Assembly: GCF_014649495.1 (NCBI RefSeq)
Contig: NZ_BMTD01000001.1
Coordinates: 248,001-312,000, forward strand
DNA from: Streptomyces filipinensis
Lineage (GTDB): Bacteria; Actinomycetota; Actinomycetes; Streptomycetales; Streptomycetaceae
Direction of reading: 5' to 3'
DNA length: 64,000 bases
How positions within the stretch are numbered: the first letter of the stretch is position 1; each line of letters starts with the position of its first letter. The translations under genes were made by a program, and so were the position numbers. Of this stretch, positions 61,681 to 64,000 are shown piece by piece. The notes beneath the pieces were generated by a model, which made no database searches, was not told where the DNA came from, and worked only from the letters and a program-made list of their open reading frames with translations.

Positions 61681-62727
61681 ATGCGAGCGGTCGTCTTCGA
61701 GCGGTACGGCACTCCCGCACAGGTGCGGGAGGTACCCGACCCGGAACCCGCGGAGCACGGCGTGGTCGTCCGAGTGGAAGCCACCGGCCTCTGCCGCAGC
61801 GACTGGCACGGCTGGATGGGCCACGACCCCGACATCACGCTGCCGCACGTGCCCGGGCACGAACTCGCCGGTGTCGTCGAGGCCGTGGGCTCCCGGGTGA
61901 CCGGGTGGCGGCCCGGCGACCGGGTCACCGTGCCGTTCGTCTGCGCCTGCGGCACCTGCCCGGCCTGCGCCGCGGGCGACCAGCAGGTGTGCGAACGCCA
62001 GACCCAGCCCGGCTTCCACCACTGGGGCTCCTTCGCCGAGTACGTCGCGCTCGACCACGCCGACGTCAACCTGGTCGCGATCCCGGACGACATGTCCTAC
62101 GCCACGGCCGCCGCCCTCGGCTGCCGCTTCGCCACCGCCTACCGCGCGGTGGTGCAGCAGGGCCGGGTGGCGGCAGGGGAGTGGGTCGCGGTGCACGGCT
62201 GCGGCGGGGTCGGGCTGTCGGCCGTGATGATCGCGGCGGCCTCGGGGGCCCGGGTGGTCGCCGTCGACGTCTCCCCGCAAGCGCTCGGCCTGGCACGGAA
62301 GTTCGGCGCCGCCGAGTGTCTGGACGCGACGGGTGTGTCCGACCCGGCCGCCGCCGTCCGCGAGCTCACCGGCGGCGCCCATCTCTCCCTGGACGCCCTC
62401 GGCTCGCCCGCCACCTGCGCGGCCTCCGTGAACGGCCTGCGCCGCCGCGGCCGGCACGTCCAGGTCGGGCTGCTGCCCTCGGCCGACGGCACCACCCCCG
62501 TCCCCCTGGCCCGGGCCGTCGCCCTGGAGCTGGAACTCCTCGGCAGTCACGGCATGGCCGCCCACGCCTACCCCGGCATGCTCCGCCTGGTCCGCTCCGG
62601 TGTCCTGCGCCCCGATCTCCTGGTGACGTCCACCCTCACCCTCGCCGCGGCACCGGCGGCCCTCGCCGCGATGGGCACGGCGCCCGGGGCCGGGGTCACG
62701 GTCATCGAGCCGTGGAGCCGCGCCTGA
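61681..62727 (+). CDS. Zinc-dependent alcohol dehydrogenase
   Basis: A 348-aa medium-chain dehydrogenase. The catalytic zinc site ([10 protein letters not shown] with Cys, and [12 protein letters not shown]), the four-cysteine structural zinc lobe ([17 protein letters not shown]) and the NAD-binding motif [10 protein letters not shown] are complete. ATG 61681 has AAGGAG upstream. It oxidises an unknown alcohol or reduces an aldehyde with NAD(P). It stands alone between the MMPL gene and a terminator at 62872. Confidence 0.92.
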   Translation: MRAVVFERYGTPAQVREVPDPEPAEHGVVVRVEATGLCRSDWHGWMGHDPDITLPHVPGHELAGVVEAVGSRVTGWRPGDRVTVPFVCACGTCPACAAGDQQVCERQTQPGFHHWGSFAEYVALDHADVNLVAIPDDMSYATAAALGCRFATAYRAVVQQGRVAAGEWVAVHGCGGVGLSAVMIAAASGARVVAVDVSPQALGLARKFGAAECLDATGVSDPAAAVRELTGGAHLSLDALGSPATCAASVNGLRRRGRHVQVGLLPSADGTTPVPLARAVALELELLGSHGMAAHAYPGMLRLVRSGVLRPDLLVTSTLTLAAAPAALAAMGTAPGAGVTVIEPWSRA

Positions 62728-62871
62728 CCACCGCGCCGGCGCCGGCCGCGTCCGTCCCGGGGCGTCCTCGGCGGGCCGCCCGCTCCTGTTCCAGGACCGC
62801 CCTCACCATCCGGAAGGTGCAGCCACGGACGTGCCGGTGAGCACGGGATGTGCGCACAGGCCCCTGAGCGG

Positions 62872-62904
62872 CGCTGTGCCCCACGTGGACGGTGGGGCAC
62901 AGCG
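62872..62904. terminator. Strong bidirectional terminator
   Basis: CGCTGTGCCCCAC (62872-62884) pairs perfectly with GTGGGGCACAGCG (62892-62904) around a 7-base loop. It is placed between the convergent alcohol dehydrogenase and small HTH genes. Confidence 0.85.
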
Positions 62905-62933
62905 GGTGTCCCGGGACGCGTGACCGGGCGGGG

Positions 62934-63134
62934 TCAGTCGGGGCGGCGGCCGCGGTTGCCGGGGCGGGAGGCGACCCAGGCGCGGACGGTGTCCGCGTAC
63001 CAGTAGGGCTTGCCGCCCTCCACATGGTCGGGCGGGGGCAGCAGCCCGTGCTTGCGATAGGACCGTACGGTGTCCGGCTGCACTCTGATGTGCGCCGCGA
63101 TCTCCTTGTAGGACCAGAGCCCCTGGTCGGTCAT
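62934..63134 (-). CDS. Small MerR/AlpA-like DNA-binding protein
   Basis: A 66-aa protein that is nothing but a winged helix of the MerR/excisionase type: SYKEIAAHIRVQPDTVRSYR, then a wing (HGLLPPPDHVEGGKPYWY) and a final VRAWVASRPG helix with a basic tail. ATG 63134 has GGGAGGTG six bases upstream. It is similar in size and fold to BldC of Streptomyces, but no phage integrase is near, so excisionase function is unlikely. Direct GTGAC repeats in its upstream region are candidate binding sites. Confidence 0.85.
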   Translation of the reverse strand: MTDQGLWSYKEIAAHIRVQPDTVRSYRKHGLLPPPDHVEGGKPYWYADTVRAWVASRPGNRGRRPD

Positions 63135-63242
63135 GAGCTGCACCTCCCTGCGCGCGCCGCAGCGGCGACCGGGGGGCGGTCGTCGGGGGAGCCGGGCGCT
63201 GCGCTGGCGATCACCAAGCCTGTGTCCGGTGAACGACGCTGA

Positions 63243-63330
63243 GTGACCACAGGACAGGGCCTGTCGAGACGGTGTGACGCACAACCCGCGTACATGTGAC
63301 ACCCGTGACACGGAAGGGGCGTTTGTGACA
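63243..63330. repeat. Five GTGAC direct repeats upstream of the small HTH gene
   Basis: GTGAC occurs in the same orientation at 63243, 63274, 63296, 63305 and 63325; four copies extend to TGTGAC or GTGACA. The copies at 63296 and 63305 form a true 9-bp tandem repeat (GTGACAC plus two G/C). They lie 110-196 bp upstream of the HTH start in the 403-bp divergent gap to iolC. Confidence 0.6.
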
Positions 63331-63460
63331 GAGGCGTCGCAAAGGCGTACGCCGGGGTGCCGGTGGGTCGCGCTGCTCGTGCGCCGCTGCCCGAGCGCGG
63401 CGCGGGCGTGCGGGCGACCGGAAGCAGCGTCGAGAGCGGGTCGCGTCGAGAATTGGTCCG

Positions 63461-63507
63461 AATGTCTGGACAAAACATTGACAGGGCGCGGCGTGCGGGA
63501 CTACAAA
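63461..63507 (+). promoter_or_regulatory. iolC promoter with overlapping inverted repeat
   Basis: TTGACA (63478-63483), 18 bp, TACAAA (63502-63507) is a good vegetative promoter 31 bp upstream of iolC. Just before it, AATGT-N9-ACATT (63461-63479) and the inner TGTC-TG-GACA (63463-63472) form nested inverted repeats that touch the -35. A GntR- or LacI-type repressor could bind here. Confidence 0.6.
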
Positions 63508-63537
63508 ACCGGGGAGAGTCATGACGAAGGGAAGCCG

Positions 63538-64000
63538 ATGGCCTACGACCTGATCACCATGGGGCGGATCGGAGTGGACCTCTACCCGCTGCAAACCGGT
63601 GTCCCGCTCGCCCAGGTGTCGTCCTTCGGCAAGTTCCTCGGCGGGTCGGCGACGAACGTCGCGGTCGCCGCGGCCCGGCTCGGCCGGCGCACGGCCGTGA
63701 TCACCCGCACGGGCGACGACCCGTTCGGCACCTATCTGCACGAGGCGCTGCGCGGCTTCGGTGTCGACGACCGTTGGGTCACCCCGGTCCCCGGCCTGCC
63801 CACCCCGGTCACCTTCTGCGAGGTCTTCCCGCCGGACGACTTCCCGCTCTACTTCTACCGGCAACCCAAGGCCCCCGACCTGGAGATCGACGCCCACGAG
63901 CTGGACCTCGGCGCCGTCCGGGAGGCCCGGGTCTTCTGGGTCACCGGCACCGGCCTGAGCGAGGAGCCCAGCCGTACGGCCACCCTCGCGGCCCTCGCCC
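63538..64000 (+). CDS. iolC: 5-dehydro-2-deoxygluconokinase IolC (N-terminal part; continues beyond the window)
   Basis: The first 154 residues of a PfkB-family sugar kinase are visible. The N-terminus MAYDLITMGRIGVDLYPLQ and the glycine motif FLGGSATNVAVAAARLG are typical of IolC, which phosphorylates 5-dehydro-2-deoxy-gluconate in myo-inositol catabolism. ATG 63538 has GAAGGGAAG upstream; an ATG at 63521 is out of frame. The ATP-site motif GAGD lies outside the window, so other PfkB kinases such as KdgK or fructokinase cannot be excluded with certainty. Further iol genes are expected to the right. Confidence 0.85.
   Translation, partial: MAYDLITMGRIGVDLYPLQTGVPLAQVSSFGKFLGGSATNVAVAAARLGRRTAVITRTGDDPFGTYLHEALRGFGVDDRWVTPVPGLPTPVTFCEVFPPDDFPLYFYRQPKAPDLEIDAHELDLGAVREARVFWVTGTGLSEEPSRTATLAALA

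Noticed and set aside
62934-63134. Phage or plasmid excisionase
   Set aside because: The fold fits, but no integrase, attachment repeats or mobile genes are near; a chromosomal BldC-like regulator is more likely.

Overview
The window is about 64 kb of very high-G+C DNA with strongly biased third codon positions, frequent GTG starts and actinomycete protein families (a HTH-DUF5753 / DUF397 / RsbW-like ATPase trio, many LacI, TetR and PucR regulators, twin-arginine and lipoprotein signals). It is almost certainly Streptomyces chromosome. From memory only, the gene order resembles the S. coelicolor chromosome around citA (SCO2726 to SCO2779). I see no tRNA, rRNA, CRISPR array, transposase or prophage.

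Layout, left to right. 1-8.4 kb: leucine/branched-chain acyl-CoA catabolism. An acdH-type acyl-CoA dehydrogenase, HMG-CoA lyase and the two subunits of a biotin-dependent (probably methylcrotonyl-) CoA carboxylase run leftward. A divergent TetR regulator faces them across an array of TTAAC-type operators, followed by a second acyl-CoA dehydrogenase and a TesB thioesterase. 8.4-15.5 kb: a PucR regulator with a phosphatase-like gene, divergent from a sodium:solute symporter, an agmatinase/guanidinobutyrase-type ureohydrolase, a thiamine-diphosphate enzyme and a small overlapping ORF. This looks like a guanidino-compound or amine utilisation operon. 15.5-18.6 kb: a VanZ-like membrane protein and the WhiJ-type regulatory trio. 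18.6-30.6 kb: cell-surface genes, namely a GT39 glycosyltransferase with a huge Gly-rich insert, a beta-lactamase-like serine hydrolase, a phytase-like esterase, a fused asymmetric ABC exporter, a small secreted protein, a Tat-exported GH3 hexosaminidase and a lipoprotein. 30.6-37.8 kb: a tripeptidyl aminopeptidase, an MFS exporter, a TIM-barrel isomerase, a MarR-GNAT fusion, a secreted glycine-rich protein, an orphan salicylyl-CoA-hydroxylase-like monooxygenase and a 29-bp minisatellite.

37.8-49.6 kb is a sugar-utilisation region. A LacI regulator lies divergent from an oxidoreductase / DUF993 aldolase-like / isomerase operon of unknown substrate. After a lipoprotein and a membrane protein comes a ribose operon, rbsR-rbsA-rbsCB-rbsK-rbsD, in which permease and binding protein are fused and rbsD has lost about 40 internal residues. 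49.6-54 kb holds a small membrane protein, RecD2 helicase and citrate synthase citA. A 690-bp gene-free stretch with several hairpins follows. 54.7-57.5 kb: copper export (copA, copZ) with a CsoR-type operator that overlaps the end of a PrsW-family gene. 58.5-61.5 kb: a TetR-MMPL efflux pair with twin palindromic operators. The window ends with a zinc alcohol dehydrogenase, a tiny MerR-like DNA-binding protein preceded by GTGAC direct repeats, and the start of iolC.

Genes within operons are very often coupled by a four-base GTGA stop/start overlap. Functions were assigned by reading motifs and context by eye; no search was run.
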